Shown: positions 8,704 to 16,747, counted from the first letter of the stretch. The stretch is 64,000 bases of DNA from Methylibium rhizosphaerae (GCF_006386545.1 NZ_SWAR01000026.1:22518-86517), one strand, 5' to 3'. Notes: a model not told the origin generated them from the sequence alone. Program-made: numbers and translations.

Positions 8704-9135
8704 CTACGGCTTCCGGCCGGAAGGCGCGAGTTGCCGCTGCCGCTTCTCCAGCGCCCCGGCAGAAGCCGCCTTCAGAAGCCGCTGGAACGACGGGCACGCC
8801 GCGTGGCTCGGCGCAGGGCACGCCGCGGCGTGCCGCAAGCCCTCGATCATGGCCTTCAGCCGCTTGACCATCCGCTCGAGCTCGTCGGCCTTGGCCGCCA
8901 GCATGGCGCGGTCGATGTTCGGCTCACCCCCTGGCGTGAACATCGCGCGGATTTCATCGAGCGAGAACCCGGCCGCCTGCCCCAGCGCGATGAGGGCGAG
9001 CTGGTCCAGCACGGCCGGTGAGAACTTGCGGCGGGCGCCTGCCGACTCGAGCGAGCGGATGAGGCCCTTGCGTTCGTAGTAGCGCAGCGCGGAGGCCGCC
9101 ACCCCCGACTTCCTTGCGACTTCCGAGATGTCCAT
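8704..9135 (-). CDS. MerR family transcriptional regulator
   Basis: A 143-residue protein starting MDISEVARKSGVAASALRYY, the standard MerR winged-helix opening, followed by KGLIRS and a long dimerisation helix (about residues 75-100). The C-terminal region has three cysteines in AAACPAPSHAACPSF, which could sense redox state, an electrophile or a metal. It diverges from the DUF2938 gene, and the shared intergenic region has a MerR-type promoter with a dyad. It probably activates that gene and perhaps the flavodoxin-like gene behind it. The inducer is not known. Confidence 0.9.
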   Translation of the reverse strand: MDISEVARKSGVAASALRYYERKGLIRSLESAGARRKFSPAVLDQLALIALGQAAGFSLDEIRAMFTPGGEPNIDRAMLAAKADELERMVKRLKAMIEGLRHAAACPAPSHAACPSFQRLLKAASAGALEKRQRQLAPSGRKP

Positions 9136-9145
9136 GCGAAACCGC

Positions 9146-9176
9146 TTGACTTGAAGTTGACTTCAACTTCTACCAT
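9146..9176 (+). promoter_or_regulatory. MerR-type promoter with 19-base spacer and internal dyad
   Basis: A -35-like TTGACT (9146-9151) and a -10-like TACCAT (9171-9176) are separated by 19 bases. The spacer holds the near-central dyad TTGAAGTTGACTTCAA (9151-9166). Over-long spacers with a dyad inside are the hallmark of promoters twisted into activity by MerR proteins. It points toward the DUF2938 gene. Confidence 0.72.
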
Positions 9177-9218
9177 GCCTTGAACACATCGACGAGTCAA
9201 CGGTTTCAAGGAGTCCTG

Positions 9219-9713
9219 ATGCCCTCTTCCCTGCTCATCGCGCACGTCACCCTCGTCGGTATCGGCGCCACGGCCCTCATGGACGCCTGGCTCGCCAGCC
9301 TGTCGCGACTGGGCGTGCCGACCGCCAGCTTCGCCATGGTGGGTCGATGGGTCGGCCACATGCCGCGCGGCCGGTTCGCTCATGCCGCCATCGCCAAGGC
9401 GCCGCCCGTTCGCCACGAGCTCGTCCTTGGCTGGCTGACCCACTACCTGGTCGGCATCGCCTACGCCGCCGTGCTGGTCGCCCTGCAGGGTGCCGGCTGG
9501 CTCGAGCGGCCGACGTTCGCGCCGGCCCTGGCCGTCGGCATCGCGACGGTGGCCGCCCCCTGGTTCGTGATGCAGCCGGCGATGGGTTCCGGCTTCCTCG
9601 CCACGAAGACGACCACGCCCCTGAAGAACTGCCTGCGCAGCCTGGCCAACCACTCGGTGTTCGGCACCGGTCTCTACCTGGCGGCCGCAGCACTTGCCGG
9701 CCTCGTTGCGTAG
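9219..9713 (+). CDS. DUF2938 family membrane protein
   Basis: A 164-residue, strongly hydrophobic protein with about four membrane segments. Examples are SLLIAHVTLVGIGATALMDA at the start, HYLVGIAYAAVLVALQGAGW in the middle and YLAAAALAGLVA at the end. Charged and Gly-rich loops (GRWVGHMPRGRFAHAA, GSGFLATKTTTPLKN) fit the DUF2938 family. The start ATG 9219 has AAGGAG at 9208-9213, a better choice than the TTG at 9180. The family often pairs with a MerR gene, as here. Its function is unknown. Confidence 0.85.
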   Translation: MPSSLLIAHVTLVGIGATALMDAWLASLSRLGVPTASFAMVGRWVGHMPRGRFAHAAIAKAPPVRHELVLGWLTHYLVGIAYAAVLVALQGAGWLERPTFAPALAVGIATVAAPWFVMQPAMGSGFLATKTTTPLKNCLRSLANHSVFGTGLYLAAAALAGLVA

Positions 9714-9758
9714 GTCGCGCGTCCCGCACTCACCCACTCACCTTCCCGGAGCCCCCGC

Positions 9759-10328
9759 ATGAGCAAGCTCGCCATCGTCTATCACAGCGCACACGGCCAC
9801 ACCGAACACATTGCCCGACACGTGCATCTCGGCGCGCAGGACGTCGAGGAGGTCGATACCCGCCTGCTCAAGGCCGAAGACATCGCCCGAGCGCCTGACG
9901 AGCTCGTCGAATACGACGGCTTCGTCTTCGGCTCGCCGACCTACCTGGGCGGCGTCAGCGGCCCGTTCAAGAGCTTCATGGACTCGACCGGCCGGCTGTG
10001 GCGCACCCAGCAGCTGAAGGGCCGCCTGGCGGCCGGCTTCACCGTGTCGTCGCTGCCTGCGGGCGACAAGCAGTCCACCTTGCTGTCCATGTTCGTCTTC
10101 AGCATGCAGCACGGCATGTTGTGGGTCGGCAACCCCATCCTGCCCGAGCAGCACAGCGGCGTGCCCTACGACGAGGCGGCCAACCGCCTGGGCTCTTGGT
10201 CGGGGCTGATGGCTCAGGCCGGGCACTCGGCGCCCGCGGACTCGTTCGTGCCTGGGGACATCAAGACCGCGCGCATGTTTGGCCGGCACGTTGCGCAGAG
10301 CCTGAATCGCGTGAGCGTTCCTGCCTGA
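9759..10328 (+). CDS. Flavodoxin-like NAD(P)H:quinone oxidoreductase family protein
   Basis: A 189-residue flavodoxin-fold protein. The N-terminus KLAIVYHSAHGHTEHIARHV supplies the phosphate-binding loop for FMN, and VFGSPTYLGGVSGPFKSFMD is the second flavin loop typical of the WrbA/NAD(P)H-dependent FMN reductase group. Such proteins carry out two-electron quinone or electrophile reduction. It follows the DUF2938 gene by 45 bases on the same strand and could share its MerR control. Its last 68 bases overlap, convergently, the 3' end of the ATP-grasp-like gene. Confidence 0.87.
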   Translation: MSKLAIVYHSAHGHTEHIARHVHLGAQDVEEVDTRLLKAEDIARAPDELVEYDGFVFGSPTYLGGVSGPFKSFMDSTGRLWRTQQLKGRLAAGFTVSSLPAGDKQSTLLSMFVFSMQHGMLWVGNPILPEQHSGVPYDEAANRLGSWSGLMAQAGHSAPADSFVPGDIKTARMFGRHVAQSLNRVSVPA

Positions 10329-11673
10329 GCGATGCCGATGGGCTGCCGGCGAGGTCCGGCGCTTCGTACACCGGAGCAAACCCGCCTCCGGGCGTGCGGA
10401 AGTTGGTGGTCTGGCCTTGATAGAGCCGGGCCGCGGCCCACTGCACCTGGCCCTCGTACACATAGCTGCGCAGGTCGAACTTGAGCACCTGCGACGGATC
10501 GCCCTCGTGCAGCCGGCGTTCGCCGGGCGGGACCAGCGCCTGCGCGACGTAGCCGCCGGCCAGGATCTCCTGCCACACGCGCTGGGTGAGCTTGTCGCCG
10601 CGGTAGGCCGCCCGGCCGCCGAAACCCGCATACGGCTTGAAGAACAGCCGCTTTCGCCCGGCCCACAGGCGCGGGGCATTGGCACCGTCGACGATCTCGG
10701 TGCGAGGGATGCCGGCCAGCAGTGCCGCCTGCGTGGGCTGCGGCACACCGAGCCGCTGCAGTTGCGACGGGTCGGTCAGCAACGCGAGGTTGCGCTTGTC
10801 CGCATACAGCGCATGCGCTTGCGGATGCGGCGTCACCACGGCCGCGCGCTCAACGTAGGCCTTGCGCAAGGTGGCGCTGCCCTCGGCCTCGAAGTAGAAG
10901 TCCGTCAGGCGGTTGTAGACGAGGTCGATCGGCTGCTCTGCGGCATACAGCACGCCGCTTCGCAGCTGGAGCTCCGACGGATCGGCAATGACCGCCGCAA
11001 TGCCGTGCGCCTCGAACAGCTGCTTGAACAGCAGGAACTCCGGATAGAGGTACTGATCCGCCGGCCGCTCGTCGACGATGGCGATGCCGCGCAGCGGGCC
11101 GCTGCGGCCGCTGGCCGCCCATTCCCGCCGGAACATCGCGACGATGCGGGCCTCGAACGCATCGGCCAGGGCAACCGGCGGCAGCAGGCGCTGGATCGGC
11201 GTGCAGCAAGCGCGCTGGGCGCGGGCGAGCAGCGCGTTGAGCATGGCACCGCCGGCATTGGTGTTGATCTCGATGAGGCCGACGCCGGCCTCGGTGGCAT
11301 GGAAGTCGTAGCCGAGAAAGACGCCGCGCGCGCCGCCGGCGTCGTGACGGGCGATCTGCGGTGAGCGCTCGAGCACTTCCTTGCGGTAGGCCGGCAAGGC
11401 AACGACCGATTCGATGGCCTCGATCAATGCCGCGATGCGCTGGTTGTGCGCCGGGGAGACGAACACCGGGCGTGCCGCGAACACATGCGGGCAGCGCTGC
11501 CGGAGCAGCTCGTGGAGTCCCGTCGTCGCCGCGGCAGCTGCCGACAAGGCCTGTTCGAGCGCGTCACCGTTGAGGCTGACGCAGAAGCATTCGGCGTTCA
11601 GGCGCTCGCTGTTCAGCGTGGCAAGCGCCGGCTCGAGCGCACCGGGGGACGGGGGGTCGCAGGAAAGGTTCAT
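10261..11673 (-). CDS. Unfamiliar ATP-grasp-like protein at the end of the arsenic operon
   Basis: A 470-residue cytoplasmic protein that I do not recognise by name. A plausible ATP-grasp nucleotide site is near residues 340-360 (FFKPYAGFGGRAAYRGDK), followed by GYVAQALVPPGERR and LKFDLRSYVYEGQVQ. An upstream block (YLYPEFLLFKQLFEAHGIAA, then IDLVYNRLTDFYFE) resembles pre-ATP-grasp folds of circularly permuted ligases. Cysteines occur as AECFCVSL near residue 30 and RACC near residue 178. Its ATG overlaps the acr3 stop (ATGA), so it is translated as the fifth gene of the ars operon. The last 20 or so residues are basic and lie antisense to the flavodoxin gene. A ligase acting in arsenic or thiol chemistry is possible but unproven. 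Confidence 0.7.
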   Translation of the reverse strand: MNLSCDPPSPGALEPALATLNSERLNAECFCVSLNGDALEQALSAAAAATTGLHELLRQRCPHVFAARPVFVSPAHNQRIAALIEAIESVVALPAYRKEVLERSPQIARHDAGGARGVFLGYDFHATEAGVGLIEINTNAGGAMLNALLARAQRACCTPIQRLLPPVALADAFEARIVAMFRREWAASGRSGPLRGIAIVDERPADQYLYPEFLLFKQLFEAHGIAAVIADPSELQLRSGVLYAAEQPIDLVYNRLTDFYFEAEGSATLRKAYVERAAVVTPHPQAHALYADKRNLALLTDPSQLQRLGVPQPTQAALLAGIPRTEIVDGANAPRLWAGRKRLFFKPYAGFGGRAAYRGDKLTQRVWQEILAGGYVAQALVPPGERRLHEGDPSQVLKFDLRSYVYEGQVQWAAARLYQGQTTNFRTPGGGFAPVYEAPDLAGSPSASLRQERSRDSGSAQRAGQTCARS

Positions 11674-12761
11674 GTGCGCCCTGCCGCAGCGTGGCCGCGC
11701 GCGCCCGCTTCGTACCAGCCCTTGCTCTGGTTCACCAGCCGCACCACCAGCAGCATGACAGGCACCTCGATCAGCACCCCCACCACCGTGGCGAGTGCGG
11801 CACCCGATTCGAAGCCGAACAGGCTGATGGCGGCGGCCACCGCCAGCTCGAAGAAGTTGCTCGCACCGATGAGCGCGGACGGGCAGGCCACGCTGTGCGA
11901 TTCACCCAGCCGGCGGTTCAGCCAATAGGCCAGCGCCGAGTTGAAGAACACCTGGATCAGGATGGGCACAGCCAGCATCGCGATCACCAGCGGCTGCTTC
12001 AGGATGGCCTCGCCCTGGAAGGCGAACAGCAGCACCAGCGTCGCGAGCAAGGCGGTGATCGACCACGGGCCGATCCGTGCCAGTGCCGCGTCGAACGCCG
12101 CCTGGCCCCTGGCCAGCAGCAGCTTGCGCCACACCTGGGCGATGAACACCGGGATCACGATGTACAGCACCACCGACGTGAGCAGCGTGTCCCACGGCAC
12201 CGTGATCGACGAAAGTCCGAGCAGCAAGGCAACGATGGGCGCGAAGGCGAACACCATGATCGTGTCGTTCAGCGCCACCTGGCTCAAGGTGAACAGCGGA
12301 TGCCCGTTGGTGAGCCGGCTCCACACGAACACCATGGCGGTGCAGGGAGCGGCCGCCAGCAGGATCAGGCCGGCGATGTAGCTGTCGAGCTGGGCAGCCG
12401 GCAGCCAGGGCGCAAACACCTGCCGCACGAAGATCCAGCCCAGCAGCGCCATCGAGAAGGGCTTGACCGCCCAGTTCACGAAGAGGGTGACGCCGATGCC
12501 GCGCCAGTGCTGGCGCACCTGGTGGAGTGAACCGAAGTCCACCTTCAACAGCATCGGGATGACCATCACCCAGATCAGCAGGCCGACCGGAATGTTCACC
12601 CGGGCCACTTCCATGCGGCCGATGGCCTGGAACGGTGCCGGCAACGCCTGGCCCAGCCCGATGCCGACGACGATGCAGAGAAACACCCAGACGGTGAGGT
12701 AGCGCTCGAAGACGCTCATGGACGCCGCAGCGTTGCGCGCAGGCAGGGTGGCCGTGTTCAT
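11670..12761 (-). CDS. acr3: ACR3 family arsenite efflux permease
   Basis: A 363-residue membrane protein with about ten hydrophobic segments. It carries the ACR3 hallmarks: LILLAAAPCTAMVFVWSRLT with the key Cys, and SALIGASNFFELAVAAAISL near the C-terminus, with EVPVML close behind. ACR3 exports As(III) using the proton gradient. I chose ATG 12759-12761 (MNTATLPARNAAASMSVFER), 11 bases after arsC. Upstream of it the frame is only a shadow of arsC. It receives the arsenite made by ArsC and any arsenite released by ArsI. Confidence 0.94.
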   Translation of the reverse strand: MNTATLPARNAAASMSVFERYLTVWVFLCIVVGIGLGQALPAPFQAIGRMEVARVNIPVGLLIWVMVIPMLLKVDFGSLHQVRQHWRGIGVTLFVNWAVKPFSMALLGWIFVRQVFAPWLPAAQLDSYIAGLILLAAAPCTAMVFVWSRLTNGHPLFTLSQVALNDTIMVFAFAPIVALLLGLSSITVPWDTLLTSVVLYIVIPVFIAQVWRKLLLARGQAAFDAALARIGPWSITALLATLVLLFAFQGEAILKQPLVIAMLAVPILIQVFFNSALAYWLNRRLGESHSVACPSALIGASNFFELAVAAAISLFGFESGAALATVVGVLIEVPVMLLVVRLVNQSKGWYEAGARGHAAAGRT

Positions 12762-12772
12762 CTGTTGCACCT

Positions 12773-13279
12773 TCAACTGCGGCCGATCGCGGAGAGCGCG
12801 GCCTGCAGCGCGGGGCGGTCCATCGTTGCCAGCGGCAGCGCCAGCAGCTGCAGCATCCGATAGCCGATGGCCTGCCGGGTGAGCTCGAATGCCCGGCGCT
12901 TGGCTTCGTCGCCGCCGCTCGCATTCGACGGGTCGGGGTAGCCCCAGTGCACCTTCACCGGCTGACCGCCGGGGCCGCCGAAGAACACCGGGCACTGCTC
13001 GGCAGCGGCGCTGTCGCACACGGTGATCACGATCGACAACGGCGGCGCACCCTCGGCGCTGAACTCGTCCCAGCTCTTGCTGCGGTAGCCCGCAGTGTCG
13101 ACACCCGCGTTCCGGAGCGCTTCGAGCGCGAACGGATTGATGCGGCCGCTGGGCGCGCTGCCGGCGCTGAAGGCCCGCACGTCCTTGCCGAGCTGCCCGG
13201 CCCAGTGATTGAGCATGCCCTCGCTGAGCACGCTGCGCGCCGAGTTGTGGGTGCAGAGGATGAGGACGTTGGTGGTCAC
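12773..13279 (-). CDS. arsC: Arsenate reductase, low-molecular-weight phosphatase type
   Basis: A 168-residue protein with the P-loop LCTHNSARS (Cys-X5-Arg) near the N-terminus, the PTP-like arsenate reductase family. Later cysteines (TVCDSAAAEQCPVFFG) would complete the redox relay. It reduces As(V) to As(III) with thioredoxin or glutaredoxin. I prefer the GTG start at 13277-13279 because AAGGA lies a few bases upstream and the family begins exactly there (TTNVLILCTHN). An ATG six codons earlier at 13297 is the alternative. It lies between arsI and acr3 in the operon. Confidence 0.93.
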   Translation of the reverse strand: MTTNVLILCTHNSARSVLSEGMLNHWAGQLGKDVRAFSAGSAPSGRINPFALEALRNAGVDTAGYRSKSWDEFSAEGAPPLSIVITVCDSAAAEQCPVFFGGPGGQPVKVHWGYPDPSNASGGDEAKRRAFELTRQAIGYRMLQLLALPLATMDRPALQAALSAIGRS

Positions 13280-13307
13280 GGGAGATCCTTGAGCCATTGC
13301 AGGGGCC

Positions 13308-13796
13308 CTAGCAGCAGGAGGAGGACGGCTTGGCCGCCGTCACTGCAATGCCGACGGGCTTGCCTCGTGTCGTGGGCGTGCAGCAGGCAGAACCGGACGC
13401 GGCTCGCGGCGGGGCGTCGCGTTCGCTGAACACCGGAATGTCGGCCAGCGTGTGGAAGTGCTCCCACGCGATGCCCTGCGGGTCTGTCACCCAGTGCTTC
13501 TCGCTTTGCGCGTAGCAGCAGGTCGTCGCGCCTTCATCGAACAGCGCCATGTCGGCGGTCTGTGCGCGAGCCTTCAGCTCGGCCAGCTCCTGCGCGTCGT
13601 CGGTCTGGAAGCCCAGGTGGTCGACGCCCGGCTTGCCGCCGCGCGTGGAAATCGCAAAGTTGACCCGCGGGTCTTCGAGCATCCACTTGGCGTAGTCACT
13701 CTCCAGACGGGTCGGCTCCGCTGCGAAGAGCCTGGAGTAGAAGACCACGCTCTGGGCGAGGTCCTCGACGTGCACATGGACATGGAAGCGTTTCAT
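13308..13796 (-). CDS. arsI: ArsI-type C-As lyase (VOC family)
   Basis: A 162-residue glyoxalase-fold protein starting MKRFHVHVHVEDLAQSVVFY. The vicinal cysteine pair in ATTCCYAQSEKHWVTDP and the histidine/glutamate metal ligands (first HVHV, GVDHLGF, WEHFHTL) match ArsI. ArsI is a non-haem Fe(II) dioxygenase that cuts the carbon-arsenic bond of trivalent methyl- or aromatic arsenicals. The C-terminal tail has more cysteine pairs (GSACCTP and a final SSSCC), common in this family. ATG 13796 has AAGGA upstream; an earlier GTG at 13817 overlaps the arsR stop. Its presence means the operon likely handles organic as well as inorganic arsenic. Confidence 0.9.
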   Translation of the reverse strand: MKRFHVHVHVEDLAQSVVFYSRLFAAEPTRLESDYAKWMLEDPRVNFAISTRGGKPGVDHLGFQTDDAQELAELKARAQTADMALFDEGATTCCYAQSEKHWVTDPQGIAWEHFHTLADIPVFSERDAPPRAASGSACCTPTTRGKPVGIAVTAAKPSSSCC

Positions 13797-13810
13797 CGTG
13801 GATTCCTTCT

Positions 13811-14134
13811 TCAGCACTTGCAGGAAGTTGAGGTCGCGGGGAGACAGGCTTCGCCCTGGCAGCAGTTCTGGGTGAGATACCCCAGGAGCTCGTTCATGTG
13901 CTCGAACGAGGCCCGGTAGACCAGGTTGCGGCTTTGCCGCTCCTGCGTCACCAGCCCGGCATGCATCAGCTCCTTGAGGTGGAAGGACAGCGTGGCCGGC
14001 GCAATGCCGGAGCCTTCTGCCATGACCCCCGGCGTCATGCCGCGCGCGCCGGCAACCACCAGCGCGCGAAAGATCTGCAGGCGGTGCCCGTGCGCAAGCG
14101 CAGCGAGCGAGCGAACGACTTCTTTGTCTTCCAT
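13811..14134 (-). CDS. arsR: ArsR family arsenite-responsive repressor
   Basis: A 107-residue winged-helix repressor with RSLAALAHGHRLQIFRALV and the recognition helix region GIAPATLSFHLKELMHAGLV. It lacks the E. coli-type ELCVCDL site. Cysteines are instead at the C-terminus (NCCQGEAC, then SCKC), as in the Acidithiobacillus-type ArsR whose As(III) site is C-terminal. It is first in the ars operon, so it should repress its own transcription. It diverges from the enoyl-CoA hydratase gene. Confidence 0.93.
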   Translation of the reverse strand: MEDKEVVRSLAALAHGHRLQIFRALVVAGARGMTPGVMAEGSGIAPATLSFHLKELMHAGLVTQERQSRNLVYRASFEHMNELLGYLTQNCCQGEACLPATSTSCKC

Positions 14135-14156
14135 ATTTTGATGCTAATGGAAATAT
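14133..14156. promoter_or_regulatory. AT-rich inverted repeat at the ars operon start, candidate ArsR operator
   Basis: ATATTT (14133-14138) and AAATAT (14151-14156) form an inverted repeat 12 bases apart, overlapping the arsR start codon. The AT-rich stretch stands out in GC-rich surroundings. ArsR proteins usually bind imperfect AT-rich dyads at this place. Its binding role is inferred from position only. Confidence 0.5.
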
Positions 14157-14228
14157 CAGACGAAAGCAACGGCTGCCCGGGTGTTTTGCGTGCCCGGCAA
14201 CCGCAGGCCCCGCTGCTACGCTACCGGC

Positions 14229-14936
14229 ATGTCCGAAGCCACCCTGCTCTCCTCACTCCGCGACGGCGTGCTCACGCTGACCCTGAACCGGCCGGCGAAG
14301 CTCAACGCCATCGACAACGAGCTGGCGGCCGCGCTGCTCGACGCGCTGCAGGCCGCCTGCGTTGACCCGGCCGTCCGGGTGATCCGCCTGCGCGGCAATG
14401 GCAGGGCCTTCTGCGCCGGACGAGACGTGAGCGCCGCACCGACCGCGCGCGATCTCGAGCTGGTTCAAGCCGTTGCGTCAGCCATCGTCAACCACCCGCG
14501 GCCGGTCATGGCCGCCGTGCACGGATGGACGGTGGGCGCCGGACTCGAGTGGACGATGGACGCCGACCTCGTGATCGCCGCCGACGACACGAGGTTCAAG
14601 CTGCCCGAGGCGTCTCTTGGCGTCTTCGTCACCGCGGGCCTCGTGGCCACGCTGCCGGCAGCGGCCGGCCTCGCCCGCGCGAAGGCGCTGATGCTGCTGG
14701 GCGAGGAGTTCGGCGCGCGCCAGGCCGTCGAATGGGGACTCATCCACACCACCGTGCCGGCGGGGCAACTGGAAGAGGCTTCCATGGAAGCCTGCCTGAG
14801 GCTGTCTGCCATGCAGGCCGGCGTCGTCACGCAGTTCAAGCGCGTGCTGAACACCATCGGACTCGACCGGTTCAACGAGGCGATCGAACAGGAATCGAGT
14901 GCGATGCGGCAGCTGGCTTCCATTCGCCAGCAGTAA
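14229..14936 (+). CDS. Enoyl-CoA hydratase/isomerase family protein
   Basis: A 235-residue crotonase-fold protein. Typical features are LTLNRPAKLNAID at the start, the oxyanion loop GNGRAFCAGRDVS and the second motif VHGWTVGAGLEWTMDADLVI. The first catalytic Glu is at the LEWTMDAD position, and a second acidic position appears as PEASLGVF. It is slightly shorter than the usual 255-260 residues. I chose ATG 14229 (MSEATLL) because the upstream extension lies in the ars promoter. It diverges from arsR, and its neighbours give no clear pathway. Substrate is unknown. Confidence 0.87.
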   Translation: MSEATLLSSLRDGVLTLTLNRPAKLNAIDNELAAALLDALQAACVDPAVRVIRLRGNGRAFCAGRDVSAAPTARDLELVQAVASAIVNHPRPVMAAVHGWTVGAGLEWTMDADLVIAADDTRFKLPEASLGVFVTAGLVATLPAAAGLARAKALMLLGEEFGARQAVEWGLIHTTVPAGQLEEASMEACLRLSAMQAGVVTQFKRVLNTIGLDRFNEAIEQESSAMRQLASIRQQ

Positions 14937-14948
14937 CGCTGAGCGGGG

Positions 14949-16148
14949 TCAGCGACGGCCCGGCCCCAAGGCCTGCGCCAGCGCTGCGCGAAGCAACCGC
15001 AGCGCCTCGTCGACCTCCGCATCGGTGATCGTCAAGGCGGGCATGAGGCGCAGCAGGTTCGGGCGCGGCGCGTTGAGCAGCAGCCCAACCGGCTGCAGGG
15101 CACGCGCGGCTTCGACGACCCGATCGGCCCGGTCAGCCGGCAGCACCAGCGCCCGCAGGAGGCCCGCGCCCCGCTCACCCGAAAGCCCGTGGTCGCGGAC
15201 GACGGCCTGCAGGCCGCCGGCGAGCCGCTCTGCGCGCCGGCGAACACCCTCCAGGAACTCCTCGCGACATACCTCGTTCACCACCGCGAGCCCCACGGCG
15301 GCCATCAGCGGGTTGCCGCAGTAGGTGCCGCCCTGGTCTCCGGGCTCGAAGCAGTTGAAGCGCTCCTTGCACAGCAGTGCCGCCAGCGGCACGCCGCCGC
15401 CGATGCCCTTGGCGAGCGTCATCACGTCGGGTTCCACGTCGAACGTCTCGTAGGCGAACGCATGGCCGCAGCGGCCGATGCCGGTCTGCACCTCGTCGGC
15501 GATCAGCAGCAGCTGTCGCTCGCGGGTCAGCGCACGCAGCTCCCGCACGAATCCGGGGTCCGCGAGGTTCACGCCGGCCTCGCCCTGCACGAACTCGATC
15601 ATCACGGCCACCGAACGCGGCGTGACGGCCCGCTCCACCGAGGCGATGTCGTTGAGCCGCGCCTTCGCGAAGCCCGCCGGCATCGGCGGGTACAGCTCGC
15701 TCCAGCCGGGCTTGCCGGAAGCGCTCATCATCGCCAGCGTTCGCCCATGGAAGCCGTGCTCGAAGCCGATGATCTCGTGCGCGCCGCCGCGCATCCGGCT
15801 GCCCCAGCGCCGGGCCAGCTTCACCGCGCCTTCGTTGGCCTCGGCGCCTGAGCTGGCCAGGAAGACGCGGTCGAAGCAGCTCACCTCGACGAGCCGCTGC
15901 GCCAGGTCGAGCATCGGGCGGTTGAAGTACGCAGGGCCCGGGTTCAGCAGCCGCTTCGACTGCGCTGCCAGCGCCTGCGCCACCAGCGGCGGGCTGTGTC
16001 CCAGGCTGTTGACCGCCCAGCCCTGCACGAGATCGAGGTAGCGCTTGCCGCCCTCGTCGATCAGCCAGGAGCCATGGCCTTCCACGAACACGGTGTCAGG
16101 CCGGCTCGCGATGGTGATGAGGTGCTGCCCCGGGTCGCCGATCCTCAT
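14949..16148 (-). CDS. Class III aminotransferase (acetylornithine/ornithine/4-aminobutyrate type)
   Basis: A 399-residue PLP enzyme. It shows FLASSGAEANEGAVKLARRW, the PLP Asp in LLIADEVQTGIGRCG, and the lysine motif MTLAKGIGGGVPLAAL. Length and N-terminus (VFVEGHGSWLIDEGGKRYLD) match the acetylornithine transaminase family. The start ATG overlaps the stop of the DJ-1 gene by 4 bases, suggesting joint expression. It could be a biosynthetic ArgD or a catabolic omega-amino acid aminotransferase. The non-arg context favours the latter. Confidence 0.88.
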   Translation of the reverse strand: MRIGDPGQHLITIASRPDTVFVEGHGSWLIDEGGKRYLDLVQGWAVNSLGHSPPLVAQALAAQSKRLLNPGPAYFNRPMLDLAQRLVEVSCFDRVFLASSGAEANEGAVKLARRWGSRMRGGAHEIIGFEHGFHGRTLAMMSASGKPGWSELYPPMPAGFAKARLNDIASVERAVTPRSVAVMIEFVQGEAGVNLADPGFVRELRALTRERQLLLIADEVQTGIGRCGHAFAYETFDVEPDVMTLAKGIGGGVPLAALLCKERFNCFEPGDQGGTYCGNPLMAAVGLAVVNEVCREEFLEGVRRRAERLAGGLQAVVRDHGLSGERGAGLLRALVLPADRADRVVEAARALQPVGLLLNAPRPNLLRLMPALTITDAEVDEALRLLRAALAQALGPGRR

Positions 16149-16747
16149 GACGCCGGCGTCCAGTCGAATTCCATCTGCCGCGCGGTGCGCACCGCGAGCT
16201 CGCGGCTGTGCAGGCGCTCCACCAGGTGCAGGCTCATGTCGATGCCGGCCGAGATGCCGGCCGAGGTGACGATGGCGCCCGTATCGACCCAGCGCACGTC
16301 GTCTCGCACCTGCAGGCCCGGCCGCAGGGCACGAAGCGCTGCCACGTCCTCCCAGTGGGTGGTGGCCGCCAGGCCGTCGAGCACGCCGGCTTGCGCCAGC
16401 AGCAGCGAGCCGGTGCAGACCGACGCGAGGATGCGCGCGGTCCGCGCCTGGCCCGCGATCCAGTCCATCAGGTCGGACCGGCCGAGTTCGGCGTCGACCA
16501 CGCCCCCGGGCACGATGGCGCAGTCCAGCGGCGGGTGGTCGCGCAGCAGGTGGTCCGGCTGCATGCGCAGGCCGGCCCGGGCTCGCACGGGCCGCGCGTC
16601 GCGCGCGATGGTGAACACCGTGAACAGCGACGCCGCTCCCGGCGGCTGGCTGCGCCCGTGCACCCGCGCGGCGGTGGTGAAGACCTCGTACGGACCCGCC
16701 ATGTCGAGCAGCTCCATCTCGTCGAAAGTCACGATGCCGACGTTCAT
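16145..16747 (-). CDS. DJ-1/PfpI family protein (isonitrile hydratase-like)
   Basis: A 200-residue protein of the DJ-1/PfpI fold. The nucleophile elbow is ILASVCTGSLLLAQAG with Cys, followed by LAATTHWEDV and SAGISAGIDMSLHLVE. This pattern is close to cyclohexyl-isocyanide hydratase and to the sensor domain of GlxA-type AraC regulators. It begins MNVGIVTFDEMELLDMAGPY. It is coupled to the aminotransferase gene (ATGA overlap) and diverges from an AraC protein with a related domain. The substrate is unknown. Confidence 0.87.
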   Translation of the reverse strand: MNVGIVTFDEMELLDMAGPYEVFTTAARVHGRSQPPGAASLFTVFTIARDARPVRARAGLRMQPDHLLRDHPPLDCAIVPGGVVDAELGRSDLMDWIAGQARTARILASVCTGSLLLAQAGVLDGLAATTHWEDVAALRALRPGLQVRDDVRWVDTGAIVTSAGISAGIDMSLHLVERLHSRELAVRTARQMEFDWTPAS

